Positions 1-7,643 of a stretch of DNA of 34,165 nt are shown here, in pieces. The notes below the pieces were generated by a model. That model had not been told where the DNA came from. It ran no database searches and saw only the letters and a program-made list of their open reading frames with translations. Position numbers and translations under genes: made by a program. This stretch comes from Bacteroidota bacterium (lineage in GTDB: Bacteria; Bacteroidota; Bacteroidia; Chitinophagales; Chitinophagaceae), in assembly GCA_030706685.1 (NCBI GenBank), contig JAUZOA010000063.1:1-34165 (forward strand). The letters run 5' to 3'. How positions within the stretch are numbered: the first letter of the stretch is position 1; every line of letters begins with the position of its first letter.

Positions 1-4
1 CTTT

Positions 5-277
5 ATGGCAAAAATGGAAAGCCTGAGCCTCGTAGAGGAAGAAATGTTTAAATTCCTTCGTCGCTCATTCGATGTTGGCGCCAAAGCATTGAAACCCGAG
101 TTTCAAAAGTTGCTGGCTACATTGAAACAATATGAAGGAAATCCCAGGGAGACAAGAGCCTTTGCCTATCTCGATGTGATCTCCTGGCTGGAGAGTAAAA
201 TAAATGGCGTAGACGTACAGGATGTGATCAGGGAAAAATATAAAAGAAGAAAAAAGAATTTATTGCCTGAAGTTTGA
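5..277 (+). CDS. Small conserved-looking protein of unknown function, possibly 5'-truncated
   Basis: A 90-residue reading frame that starts at an ATG four bases into the window. The frame is still open at the window edge, so the true start may lie upstream and this may be only the C-terminal part of a longer protein. The product is mostly helical and charged. It has a leucine-rich amphipathic stretch (FQKLLATLKQYEG), a more hydrophobic helix (FAYLDVISWLESKI), and a very basic tail (REKYKRRKKN). There is no signal peptide or membrane segment. I do not recognise the family. It converges on the following minus-strand gene with a 15-bp gap. Confidence 0.6.
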   Translation: MAKMESLSLVEEEMFKFLRRSFDVGAKALKPEFQKLLATLKQYEGNPRETRAFAYLDVISWLESKINGVDVQDVIREKYKRRKKNLLPEV

Positions 278-292
278 TTGGCAGCACAGCAA

Positions 293-952
293 TCAGTTCT
301 TATTAAAGAAGAAGATTCTCAGGAACGCAAGCAGGAAGATAGCAGAAGAGATGACCATGATTAGCTCGCCATGAAACCGCTGTGTTTTACTATAGGCATA
401 TATTTTTTGGCCATCCGGTAAAGTTTTTTTGGCGCAGAGCAGCATATAACCCAGGAAAATACCAACAGGGAATAAGAGCAGGGAGCAGAGATAGCCCATA
501 ATGATAGATGTATATTCTGTCTTCTCTGGCTTTTTCAATTCCTCCAGTCTCTTTTTTTTGAAATCATCCAATTCCCTCGCCGTAATTTCTTTGCCCCGGT
601 TCTTTAATATCTTTTGTGCGAGCTGGTAATCCAGGCCTCCCCATTCATCAGGTTTGGCGAGTATTTCCATTAATTCTTCATCAGTAAAATCATACAGGTA
701 ATAATTTTTGTCTATCGAGTCAACATAGCCCTTAAAAAAGTTTTCAAAAGCCGCGTTGGCTTCTGTAAAATCCCTTTGCCTGATCTTTAACCGGTAGTCT
801 TTATTTAATGGATGATTGGCGTAACTTGGATCGAAATTATAAGCATCTTCTTCGACCTTGAAAGGTATGCTGTACTGGTTCAGTACTTCGGCAAATTCAA
901 CCGCGAGAGCCGGGTCAGTAAATACTTTGTAGGTGATAAAGGGTTCCTGCAT
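293..952 (-). CDS. DUF2007-like membrane protein
   Basis: About 219 residues. The N-terminus (YKVFTDPALAVEFAEVLNQ followed by a SIPFKVEED strand) resembles the DUF2007 'putative signal-transducing' fold: a ferredoxin-like unit that begins with an F-x-D-x-x-A-x-x helix and then a residue-by-residue 'gIpf' strand. A charged middle region follows (about residues 60-150), then two C-terminal membrane segments (IIMGYLCSLLLFPVGIFLGY and VISSAIFLLAFLRIFFF) separated by a basic loop. The ATG at 952 is chosen over a TTG at 970 because the TTG lies inside a TACTTTTG promoter box. The gene diverges from carA. The function is unknown; the DUF2007 assignment comes from pattern recall and is moderately sure. 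Confidence 0.75.
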   Translation of the reverse strand: MQEPFITYKVFTDPALAVEFAEVLNQYSIPFKVEEDAYNFDPSYANHPLNKDYRLKIRQRDFTEANAAFENFFKGYVDSIDKNYYLYDFTDEELMEILAKPDEWGGLDYQLAQKILKNRGKEITARELDDFKKKRLEELKKPEKTEYTSIIMGYLCSLLLFPVGIFLGYMLLCAKKTLPDGQKIYAYSKTQRFHGELIMVISSAIFLLAFLRIFFFNKN

Positions 953-967
953 AAAGAGAACAACGGT

Positions 968-975
968 CAAAAGTA
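968..975 (-). promoter_or_regulatory. Bacteroidota -7 box for the DUF2007-like gene
   Basis: Read on the minus strand this is TACTTTTG, an exact match to TAnnTTTG. It lies 15 bp upstream of the ATG at 952. No clear -33 TTTG was seen. It forms one half of a divergent promoter region shared with carA. Confidence 0.55.
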
Positions 976-1025
976 GGATAATCGCAAATGTGAATTAATT
1001 CCTTCCAAAAGAACGTTTTCCTTCT

Positions 1026-1033
1026 TACTTTTG
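1026..1033 (+). promoter_or_regulatory. Bacteroidota -7 box for carA
   Basis: TACTTTTG matches TAnnTTTG exactly and lies about 46 bp upstream of the carA ATG. Transcription would start near 1039-1041, at the foot of a small GC-rich hairpin (1038-1050). Confidence 0.55.
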
Positions 1034-1037
1034 CGCA

Positions 1038-1057
1038 CCCGGATCCCGGGATTTTTT
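1038..1057 (+). promoter_or_regulatory. GC hairpin plus T-run in the carA leader
   Basis: CCCGG (1038-1042), loop ATC, CCGGG (1046-1050), then ATTTTTTA. This is the layout of a short intrinsic terminator just upstream of carA. The predicted transcription start falls at or inside the left arm, so it may not fold in RNA. I record it as a possible attenuator or DNA-level site only. Confidence 0.25.
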
Positions 1058-1079
1058 ATAAAGACAGACTACAGAAAGA

Positions 1080-2183
1080 ATGACTGAAAAGCAACCCCCC
1101 GCCATTTTATTACTCGCCGACGGAACCGTTTGCTACGGTAAGGCTTTTGGAGCTATTGGCACGGCTACCGGTGAAATTTGTTTCAATACAGGAATGACCG
1201 GTTACCAGGAAGTATTTACCGACCCCAGTTATTATGGGCAGATACTCATCATGAATACGGTACATGTAGGCAATTACGGGGTGAAGGATGAAGATGTAGA
1301 ATCCGATAATGTAAAGATCAGCGGATTGGTTGGCCGTAATCTTGAAGACCAGTATTCCAGGAAGCTCGCGAAGGGTTCTTTGGAAGATTACCTGAAAGCC
1401 AATAAAATTGTTTCAATAGAAGGAGTGGATACAAGAGCGCTGGTAGCGCATATCCGTACAAAGGGCGCGATGAACTGTATTATCTCGTCGGAAATACCGG
1501 ATATCGACCAGCTCAAAAAGAAACTGGCTGAAGTGCCCAATATGGACGGGCTGGAACTGGCTTCCCATGTAAGTACCAAAGAATCCTATGAGCTGGGTAA
1601 TAAAGATGCCGCTATCCGGATTGCTGTCATGGATTACGGGGTAAAAAGAAATATCTTGAATTGCATGGTAGAAAGAGGCGCTTACCTGAAAGTATTTCCT
1701 GCCAAAACATCCTGGGAAGAAATAAAGCAATTCAATCCAAGCGGTTATTTTATTTCCAATGGCCCCGGTGACCCGGCGCCGATGGATTATGCGATCAAAA
1801 CACTGAAACTGATCTTACAAGAAAACAAGCCGGTATTTGGTATTTGTCTCGGCCACCAGTTGCTGGCGCTTGCCAATGATGTGCCTACTTTTAAAATGCA
1901 TCATGGACACCGCGGGTTAAATCACCCTGTTAAAAACCTGGCGACAGGTAAGTGTGAGATCACTACACAAAATCATGGATTCGGAGTTGACCCCGAAGCA
2001 GTAAAAAAAGCAACGCATATTGAAGTGACCCACGTTAACCTGAATGACAAGTCTATTGAAGGGATAAAAGTAAAAGGCAAACCGGCTTTCTCCGTGCAAT
2101 ACCATCCCGAGAGTACACCCGGGCCGCATGACAGCCGGTATTTGTTTGACGAGTTTATCTCCCTTATAAAGTCAAAGAATTAG
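1080..2183 (+). CDS. carA: Carbamoyl-phosphate synthase small subunit (glutaminase)
   Basis: A 367-residue protein, the normal length for CarA. It hydrolyses glutamine and channels ammonia to the large subunit CarB, making carbamoyl phosphate for pyrimidine and arginine synthesis. The N-terminal domain has the family's opening (LLLADGTVCYGKAFGA) and NTGMTGYQEVFTDPSYYGQ. The C-terminal class I amidotransferase domain has SNGPGDP, the nucleophile elbow GICLGHQLL with Cys near residue 256, and the HPE triad element in QYHPESTPGP. The ATG at 1080 fits the family start and the upstream -7 box. carB is not adjacent: aroQ follows after about 110 bp on the same strand. Confidence 0.97.
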   Translation: MTEKQPPAILLLADGTVCYGKAFGAIGTATGEICFNTGMTGYQEVFTDPSYYGQILIMNTVHVGNYGVKDEDVESDNVKISGLVGRNLEDQYSRKLAKGSLEDYLKANKIVSIEGVDTRALVAHIRTKGAMNCIISSEIPDIDQLKKKLAEVPNMDGLELASHVSTKESYELGNKDAAIRIAVMDYGVKRNILNCMVERGAYLKVFPAKTSWEEIKQFNPSGYFISNGPGDPAPMDYAIKTLKLILQENKPVFGICLGHQLLALANDVPTFKMHHGHRGLNHPVKNLATGKCEITTQNHGFGVDPEAVKKATHIEVTHVNLNDKSIEGIKVKGKPAFSVQYHPESTPGPHDSRYLFDEFISLIKSKN

Positions 2184-2209
2184 TAGTGCCCTGCTAATGC
2201 CGATCAGGC

Positions 2210-2281
2210 TGATTAACGCTGGCAAAATCCGTAATCATCCGTTATATCTGCGCTATCCGTGTTCCATTCATTATCTTTAAG
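2210..2281. repeat. ATCCGT-rich intergenic repeat upstream of aroQ
   Basis: This spacer carries three ATCCGT hexamers within about 35 bp (AAATCCGTAATC, CATCCGTTATA, CTATCCGTGTTCC) interleaved with TCTGCGC. It does not look like coding sequence and has no obvious promoter box. The style is that of a dispersed intergenic repeat. No second copy was noticed inside this window, so the assignment is tentative. Confidence 0.35.
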
Positions 2282-2293
2282 TAAAAATCCAGC

Positions 2294-2719
2294 ATGCGGA
2301 TTGCGATAATAAATGGGCCTAACCTCAACCTCCTCGGCAAAAGAGAAACCGATATTTACGGCAACATGCCTTTTGAAAAATTCCTGGGACAATTGAAAAC
2401 AAAATACCCGGCCATTACTTTTTCTTATTACCAAAGTAATGTAGAAGGAGAACTCGTCAACGAAATTCAGCGGGTCGGCTTTGATTATGACGGCATCATT
2501 ATTAATCCCGGCGGATATACCCATACCTCTGTTGCCATCGGCGATGCCATAGCGGCGATAAAAACCCCGGCTGTAGAAGTTCATATATCGAATGTCCATG
2601 CACGGGAAGATTTCCGGAAATTATCCCATGTATCCGGTAAAGCGGCGGGAAGCATCTTTGGTCTTGGATTAAAAGGATATGAACTGGCTGTGGAATACCT
2701 GTTGTCATTGAGATCATAG
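2294..2719 (+). CDS. aroQ: 3-dehydroquinate dehydratase, type II
   Basis: At 141 residues this is the typical size of the dodecameric type II enzyme, which converts 3-dehydroquinate to 3-dehydroshikimate in the shikimate pathway. The family landmarks are in order: IINGPNLNLLGKRE at the N-terminus, the catalytic tyrosine loop (DIYG), SNVEGELVNEIQ, the substrate-binding INPGGYTHTSVAI, and EVHISN with the catalytic His. The start at 2294 gives the canonical MRIAIINGPN opening. The gene lies downstream of carA on the same strand, but the roughly 110-bp repeat-like spacer argues for its own promoter. Confidence 0.96.
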   Translation: MRIAIINGPNLNLLGKRETDIYGNMPFEKFLGQLKTKYPAITFSYYQSNVEGELVNEIQRVGFDYDGIIINPGGYTHTSVAIGDAIAAIKTPAVEVHISNVHAREDFRKLSHVSGKAAGSIFGLGLKGYELAVEYLLSLRS

Positions 2720-2813
2720 GGACCGGCCGGGTTACAAACAATTTACCGGGGATTGCCCATGGCTCATTTTTATTCTGATCATTTCGCCCTATTTTGCTAT
2801 CAAATTTACTACT

Positions 2814-4169
2814 ATGCACAGGCTTCCTCTTTTGCTTTTATTCTTTGCCATTCCCTTTTGTTCTTTCTCCCAGATGACGCCGGTGCAGATTGCCGAACGG
2901 AATAAGCCGGGCACGGTGATGATACTGGCAACATTTAAAGGAACGGTCAGTATCATACAGGCAGTCACCAATACGCCTGCTATCGAGGAATTGGTAACTG
3001 GTATAAAAGGGCAGGTAGACCAGGGAATTATTTCACAGGATGAATTCTGGCACACTTATATTATGGCCTTCTGCAAGAATATCGATCAATACATGATGAA
3101 GGGAGACGAAGTAATCAAAAAAGACCTGGATATTACGATGCTGGGCTCCGGGTTTATTATTACCCCGAATGGAAATGTGGTAACCAATTGTCACGTAGTG
3201 GATGAAAATGACGATGAAACAAAATTGAATTTCGCCACCAAGACTTTCCAGGAGATCATTGAAGATGATATCAAATCAGTAGAAGAATCAATAGGCCGTA
3301 AATTGACTGCCGAGGAAACGGAGGCGCTGACCAATGCGAATAGCTGGTATTTTTCTCAAACAATGGATGTGAGCGATATCGAAAAAGATTTTAAAGTAGT
3401 GATAGGCGTAAGCGGTAAAGATGGCAAGATCGTTCCTCAATCCCTTAAAGCGAAACTGGTCACCAAGGGCGAACCGATACCGGGAAAAGATGTAGCGATC
3501 CTGAAACTGCCGGAAAGGGATGATTACCCGACGATAAGGGTGGGTGATGATAAAAGCATACGCGTAGGCGACCAGGTTTTTGCATTAGGATACCCGGGTG
3601 TGGCAACCTTTAACGACCTGATCTCAGAAGAGTCTATATCGGAAGCTACATTGACAAGAGGGATCATCAGCGCCAAGAAAAACATGAAAGGCGGATGGGA
3701 AGTATTGCAAACCGATGCGGCGATCACGCATGGAAACAGTGGCGGCCCGGTTCTTAATGAGCAGGGGGAAGTAATCGGCCTTATTACTTTCACCAGCGTA
3801 GACCAGGAACGTAAACAGGATATCCAGGGTATGAATTTTATTGTGCCTACCACGATCGTGGATGAATTTATTAAAAAAGCGGATATCACTCCCCACATGA
3901 GTGAAGCTTCCCAGTTGTATGAAGAAGGAATGGACCTGTTTGATAAGGGGTGGTATAAAAAAGCGATCACGAAATTTGACCAGGTAAAAGGTATCAATAA
4001 GGCCTATCCTTTTGTTGATAAATATATTGCCGATACAAAAAATAATATTGACAAAGGATTGGATAAGGAGCCGGATAACCGGACCTATTATTACATTGGT
4101 GGCGGCGCCCTGGTTGTTGTGATCCTGCTTGCCGTAGTTCTTACGAGGCCAAAAAGAAAGATAGCATAG
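2814..4169 (+). CDS. Trypsin-like serine protease with TPR-like region and C-terminal membrane anchor
   Basis: 451 residues. A signal peptide (MHRLPLLLLFFAIPFCSFS) is followed by a helical region. The chymotrypsin-fold domain then carries His in VTNCHVVD (about residue 125), Asp in GKDVAILKL (about 226) and Ser in THGNSGGPV (about 308), the S1C/DegP-like triad. A long charged insert (about residues 140-190) separates His from Asp. There is no PDZ domain. Instead a short TPR-like helical pair follows (YEEGMDLFDKGWYKKAITKFDQV), then a membrane helix (IGGGALVVVILLAVVL) and a basic end (RPKRK). I infer a periplasmic protease anchored in the inner membrane; its substrate is unknown. Confidence 0.88.
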   Translation: MHRLPLLLLFFAIPFCSFSQMTPVQIAERNKPGTVMILATFKGTVSIIQAVTNTPAIEELVTGIKGQVDQGIISQDEFWHTYIMAFCKNIDQYMMKGDEVIKKDLDITMLGSGFIITPNGNVVTNCHVVDENDDETKLNFATKTFQEIIEDDIKSVEESIGRKLTAEETEALTNANSWYFSQTMDVSDIEKDFKVVIGVSGKDGKIVPQSLKAKLVTKGEPIPGKDVAILKLPERDDYPTIRVGDDKSIRVGDQVFALGYPGVATFNDLISEESISEATLTRGIISAKKNMKGGWEVLQTDAAITHGNSGGPVLNEQGEVIGLITFTSVDQERKQDIQGMNFIVPTTIVDEFIKKADITPHMSEASQLYEEGMDLFDKGWYKKAITKFDQVKGINKAYPFVDKYIADTKNNIDKGLDKEPDNRTYYYIGGGALVVVILLAVVLTRPKRKIA

Positions 4170-4210
4170 TTGTCAACTTGCTGGTTTTACAGGCCAGGCA
4201 AAAACTACAA

Positions 4211-4309
4211 GTTATACTGGAGTTATACTGGAGTTATACTGAAGTTATACTGGAATTATACTGGAGTTATACTGGATATGCTCCGGGTATACTCCGGGTC
4301 ATCGCAGGG
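4211..4309. repeat. 11-bp tandem repeat array (GTTATACTGGA)
   Basis: Six near-identical 11-mers run without gaps from 4211 to 4276: units 1, 2 and 6 are GTTATACTGGA, unit 3 ends in GAA, unit 4 is exact, and unit 5 begins with A. Three degenerate units in the same 11-bp register follow (TATGCTCCGGG, TATACTCCGGG, TCATCGCAGGG). The period is close to one turn of DNA, so the units all face the same side of the helix. A period of 11 is not a multiple of three, so the array cycles through all reading frames, which argues against coding. Confidence 0.85.
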
Positions 4310-4552
4310 TCATCTCCCTATATACTTCCTATATAAAGCGTCTGTAACCCGGATATGAATCGAATATGACCGGGAAACCTGTGAGGGTTCTTCTCATTTT
4401 AGTCCCTTAGAGGAGTCTAAGTGCTTACGGTTTATAAACACCCCGGAGTTTTGAAATCACAATTCCCTGATTGACACGCATGGATATTCATTTAACCTTC
4501 AGTAAGAATAAATTGGTTTGATTTACAGGATATGATCTATGCCGGATTATTT

Positions 4553-4560
4553 TAATTTTG
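4553..4560 (+). promoter_or_regulatory. -7-like promoter box for the MORN/YwqK-like gene
   Basis: TAATTTTG matches TAnnTTTG and sits 51 bp upstream of the ATG at 4612. No good -33 element was seen at the expected spacing. Confidence 0.45.
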
Positions 4561-4611
4561 TGCATAAATCCGGCTGTTTTTCCGTTATTATCATACTCTA
4601 AATCATTGTAT

Positions 4612-5313
4612 ATGCGCTTCCTGTTTTGTTTTATTTTGTTCATTTCACTGAACAGTTTTGGCCAGTGGAAAAGTTATACCATGAGTGTCAGAGGTGATAC
4701 GCTTAACCGGGTGGATATGAAAGGCCGCAAACAAGGGCCCTGGTTGATACATATAGATGGCCTCCGGGGGGAAAAGGGATATGAAGAGGAAGGATATTTT
4801 GAAAACGATGTAAAAGAAGGCACCTGGAAACGCTATTCCCTGGAAGGAATAAAAATTGCTGAAGAAAACTACCACTGGGGCAAATTAAATGGCGTTTCAA
4901 AATATTATACTTACAATGGCGGGCTATTGCGTGAAGAAAGCTGGCGGGCCATGGACCCGGCCAACCCTTTCGATACCGTAGCTGTATACGATCTGCACGA
5001 TCCTACAAAGATCAAAGAGAGAGTAGTCGTAAAAAACGATGGAATTGCCCTGAAACATGGCGTCTGGAAGTATTATGATCCTGCAGAAGGAACTATTGTG
5101 AAAACAGAAAAATACCAGTTGGACAAGCTGATAACGGATAATGGCGAAACTGTAGATGATGACCTGAAACCAATAGGATTTGCCAATGATGGAAAAAATA
5201 AATCTGACACAGCAGGGAAGAAGATGGCCAAACCACAGGCCATCATCGATTATGAGAAAAAGAATTCAGGCAAAAAGAAAATAAAAGTAAGAGACGGGCA
5301 GACCGGTAATTAA
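4612..5313 (+). CDS. Secreted MORN/YwqK-like repeat protein
   Basis: About 233 residues from the ATG at 4612. A signal peptide (MRFLFCFILFISLNSFG) is followed by MORN/YwqK-type repeats, in which short strands carry G-x-W-x-x-Y and G-x-x-x-G-x-x-x-x-Y patterns: KGRKQGPWLIHIDG, EGTWKRYSLEG, GKLNGVSKYYTYNGG, LKHGVWKYYDP. Such proteins are sometimes labelled 'YwqK family antitoxin', but that name implies nothing about function here. The C-terminal 50 residues are lysine-rich and probably disordered (KKNSGKKKIKVRDG). The ATG is preferred over an upstream TTG at 4558 because it yields the signal peptide, and because the TTG overlaps the -7 box. The role is unknown, probably periplasmic or surface. 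Confidence 0.8.
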   Translation: MRFLFCFILFISLNSFGQWKSYTMSVRGDTLNRVDMKGRKQGPWLIHIDGLRGEKGYEEEGYFENDVKEGTWKRYSLEGIKIAEENYHWGKLNGVSKYYTYNGGLLREESWRAMDPANPFDTVAVYDLHDPTKIKERVVVKNDGIALKHGVWKYYDPAEGTIVKTEKYQLDKLITDNGETVDDDLKPIGFANDGKNKSDTAGKKMAKPQAIIDYEKKNSGKKKIKVRDGQTGN

Positions 5314-5328
5314 TTAAAAGCGATTCGC

Positions 5329-6150
5329 TTAATTCTTCCTGTCAAAAAAAGTTTTAAAAAACAGTAGCTGGTATTTTACAGCATTAGCCCAGTAAACCCA
5401 GTTGTGACTCCCCGGTCTTTCAATATAATCATGCGGTATTTTCAGCTTCAGCATTTTTTCATGCAATGCATGATTGCTGGTATAAAAAAAATCCTCTGTA
5501 CCGCAATCAAAAATGATTGCCAGTGAGTCTTTTGGGTAATTTTCAATAATAGTCATGACAGAATATTTTTTCCAGTTATCAGCGTCCCGGATCGTATCTC
5601 CAATTCTTTTTATGACATCGAATTTATTCCTGGAATCCTGCAGGTTCACTCCGCCGCTCATACTGCCGCAGGCGCCGAATACATCCGCGTGCCTGAAGGC
5701 AAGGAATAAGCCGCCATGCCCGCCCATGCTCAAGCCCGTTATTGCTCTTCCTTTACGGTCTTTGATGGTTGGATAATGCGCATCAATATATTCAGGAACT
5801 TCTTTGGCAATATAGGTTTCATATCGCATGGAGGTATCTACCGGGCTGTCGAAATACCAACTGCTGTAATCCCCATCCGGGCAAACGATCATCAACTCAT
5901 ATTCATCGGCATATATTTTCAGTTCGGGCACTTTGCTGATCCAGTTGCTGAAATTGCCGCTATAACCATGTAATAAGTAGAGCACGGGCAATGGAGCCGG
6001 TTTTTCCTGTAACACCACCGGTCGTATCACTACGCATTTTATAGTCTTGTGCATGGAATTACTGTAAATGCCTGCTGTATCTACGGTGGCCGCATGGAGG
6101 GTTGATAAACAAGTGACTGCGAACAGTAAGGAAAAAAAGCGGCGATTCAT
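5329..6150 (-). CDS. Secreted esterase, alpha/beta-hydrolase fold (esterase D-like)
   Basis: About 273 residues from the ATG at 6150 (the longer frame begins at a TTG). A signal peptide (MNRRFFSLLFAVTCLSTLHA) is followed by a putative-esterase domain with LPVLYLLHGYSG (oxyanion strand), the nucleophile elbow ITGLSMGGHGG, an acidic residue in IIFDCGTEDFFY, and the C-terminal catalytic His in RPGSHNWVYW. This is the pattern of the esterase D / mycolyltransferase-like family, which in Bacteroidota often deacylates polysaccharide side chains. The substrate cannot be told from the sequence. It is divergent from the SPFH operon and shares its promoter region, including the twin palindromes. Confidence 0.88.
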   Translation of the reverse strand: MNRRFFSLLFAVTCLSTLHAATVDTAGIYSNSMHKTIKCVVIRPVVLQEKPAPLPVLYLLHGYSGNFSNWISKVPELKIYADEYELMIVCPDGDYSSWYFDSPVDTSMRYETYIAKEVPEYIDAHYPTIKDRKGRAITGLSMGGHGGLFLAFRHADVFGACGSMSGGVNLQDSRNKFDVIKRIGDTIRDADNWKKYSVMTIIENYPKDSLAIIFDCGTEDFFYTSNHALHEKMLKLKIPHDYIERPGSHNWVYWANAVKYQLLFFKTFFDRKN

Positions 6151-6161
6151 GACAAAATGAT

Positions 6162-6192
6162 TTTGAGATTTCAAGATACTAATATAATTTTG
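6162..6192 (+). promoter_or_regulatory. Full Bacteroidota promoter of the SPFH operon
   Basis: TTTG (6162-6165), a 19-bp spacer, then TAATTTTG (6185-6192). This is the best match in the window to the -33 TTTG / -7 TAnnTTTG consensus. The predicted start is near 6198-6200, about 23 bp before the SPFH ATG and inside the palindromes. Confidence 0.7.
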
Positions 6193-6210
6193 ATATCAAA
6201 TTGATATCAA
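6189..6210. promoter_or_regulatory. Twin GATATC-centred palindromes, probable operator
   Basis: TTTGATATCAAA (6189-6200) is a perfect 12-bp palindrome. It is followed directly by TTGATATCAA (6201-6210), a perfect 10-bp palindrome whose flanking A bases extend the similarity. Centres are 11 bp apart, one helical turn, which suits cooperative binding of two dimers on one face. The first overlaps the -7 box and the second covers the predicted transcription start, so occupancy would repress. The RHH protein at the end of the operon is the obvious candidate ligand; this is inference. Confidence 0.6.
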
Positions 6211-6222
6211 ACAATTTTTTAT

Positions 6223-7086
6223 ATGGAAAAGATCGTTAAACCAGTTTCAGGATATCTGGCTCTTTTATTGGTCCTCGGGGCATTGGCTGCTTCCGTTTAT
6301 TTTTTTACAGAAGTTAATGAACACCCGGTGATGGTAACGGGCGCTATTATTTCACTGCTGGTCATGTTCTTTCTTCTGAAAGGCCTGATGATCGTTCAGC
6401 CCAATCATTCCAGGGTATTGAATTTTTTTGGGAAATACAGCGGTACCGTGAAGGCGAACGGTTTGTTTTTTATTAATCCGCTTTACTCTACACAGAGAAT
6501 AACCCTGCGCGCGCACAACCTGCAGGGACAAACCTTAAAGGTCAACGATAAGATGGGAAACCCCATCGAGATCGGCGCGGTAATCGTATGGCAGGTAGGT
6601 GATACCTATAAAGCGGCTTACGAAGTAGATGATTACGATGAATATGTAAAGATCCAGAGCGAAGCGGCCGTTCGTCATTTGGCCAATAGTTTTCCCTACG
6701 ATAATCTTGAAGACCAGCACGCGCTTATTACCCTGAGAGATGGAGGGGAAAAAGTGAATGAAATCCTGGAAAAGGAATTGACGGAAAGATTAGCTCCCGC
6801 TGGTATCGTTATTAAAGAGGCGAGGATCAGTCACCTTGCTTATGCGCAGGAGATCGCGGGGGCCATGCTGCAGCGCCAGCAGGCTACGGCTATTGTCGCG
6901 GCGAGATTTAAAATTGTGGAAGGCGCGGTAGGCATGGTTGAGCTGGCATTGGAAATGTTGTCCAAAAAAGAGATCGTTCACCTGGATGAAGAAAGAAAGG
7001 CGGCGATGGTCAGCAACCTGATGGTAGTTCTTTGCGGAGAAAGAGGCGCTACACCCGTATTGAATACAGGAACGCTCTACCAGTAA
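6223..7086 (+). CDS. SPFH/band-7 membrane protein
   Basis: 287 residues. Two closely spaced N-terminal membrane helices ([18 protein letters not shown] and [19 protein letters not shown]) are followed by the SPFH domain: [57 protein letters not shown], and a helical arm ending in [28 protein letters not shown], with the typical stomatin-like A-Q-E-I-A-x-A-M-L-x-R-Q-Q signature. Such proteins oligomerise on membranes as scaffolds or chaperone-like assemblies. It is the first gene of a same-strand set with PH-like, small membrane and RHH genes. The upstream promoter is overlapped by an operator, so expression is probably inducible. Confidence 0.92.
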   Translation: MEKIVKPVSGYLALLLVLGALAASVYFFTEVNEHPVMVTGAIISLLVMFFLLKGLMIVQPNHSRVLNFFGKYSGTVKANGLFFINPLYSTQRITLRAHNLQGQTLKVNDKMGNPIEIGAVIVWQVGDTYKAAYEVDDYDEYVKIQSEAAVRHLANSFPYDNLEDQHALITLRDGGEKVNEILEKELTERLAPAGIVIKEARISHLAYAQEIAGAMLQRQQATAIVAARFKIVEGAVGMVELALEMLSKKEIVHLDEERKAAMVSNLMVVLCGERGATPVLNTGTLYQ

Positions 7087-7122
7087 ATCCTGGTTGTTTT
7101 TAGTAAACAGAAATAATCAGTA

Positions 7123-7638
7123 ATGAAGAAGAACAAAAATGATATCAGGGGAAATATAGAATTCAAAGAGGTACAGCAGATGCCCGGGGGCATACTTTGG
7201 ATAATGACGGGCATAATGTTTTTGGTCGTCATAGGCCTGGCGGTCGGGGCTGCTGCCGGTGATAAAAAATCAAAAAATGATATCCTGCTTGCGCTGGCGG
7301 TCGTACTTCCCATACATGCTATCATAATTTATATTATGAACATTGTAAGATTCGAAACAATCGTAACAGGAGAAGAAATTTATTATCGCTGGAGACCTTT
7401 TTTCAGGAAATTTTCAGTAATCTCAAGGGGAGAAATCGCGACAGTGAAAGTGAGAAACAGCCCTTTTTTACAATATGGGTATAAAAGAATTCCTGGCTGG
7501 GGCACTGTGCATAATCTCAGCCGGGGTAAAGGATTACAATTTGTGTTGAAATCCGGGAAAAAATATTTTATCGGGTCGCAAAAAATAAACGGGTTTCAAC
7601 GGGCCGTGGAAAAACTGGCCGGCATATCTATGCGATAA
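7123..7638 (+). CDS. PH-like (bacterial PH domain) two-helix membrane protein
   Basis: 171 residues. A short cytosolic start is followed by two membrane helices (GGILWIMTGIMFLVVIGLAVG and ILLALAVVLPIHAIIIYIM), then a small beta domain: RFETIVTGEEIYYRWRPFFRKFSVISRGEIATVKVRN, a GKGLQFVLKSGKKYFIGSQ hairpin, and a final helix (NGFQRAVEKLAG). This order matches bacterial PH-domain (YdbT/YcdB-like) membrane proteins. It starts 36 bp after the SPFH stop and ends 5 bp before the next ATG, so co-transcription is likely. No enzymatic motif is visible; a membrane-scaffold partner of the SPFH protein is a reasonable guess. Confidence 0.8.
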   Translation: MKKNKNDIRGNIEFKEVQQMPGGILWIMTGIMFLVVIGLAVGAAAGDKKSKNDILLALAVVLPIHAIIIYIMNIVRFETIVTGEEIYYRWRPFFRKFSVISRGEIATVKVRNSPFLQYGYKRIPGWGTVHNLSRGKGLQFVLKSGKKYFIGSQKINGFQRAVEKLAGISMR

Positions 7639-7643
7639 CTACT

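Larger units (their letters stand above)
4170..4611. other. Gene-free 440-bp region: tandem array, small stem-loop, promoter
   Basis: No credible gene is present. The region holds the 11-bp tandem array at 4211-4309, a stem-loop (CTTAGA 4406-4411, loop GGAG, TCTAAG 4416-4421), and a -7-like box TAATTTTG just before the next gene. A TTG-started frame at 4170-4358 runs through the array but is low in complexity and looks incidental. Confidence 0.6.

Noticed and set aside
4211-4309. The 11-bp array as a CRISPR array
   Set aside because: There are no spacers, units are far too short, and no cas genes are present anywhere in the window.
4170-4358. 62-aa TTG-started frame through the 11-bp array
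   Set aside because: It starts on TTG straight after the protease stop, has low-complexity sequence produced by the repeat (YWSYTGVI), and no promoter or start signal.
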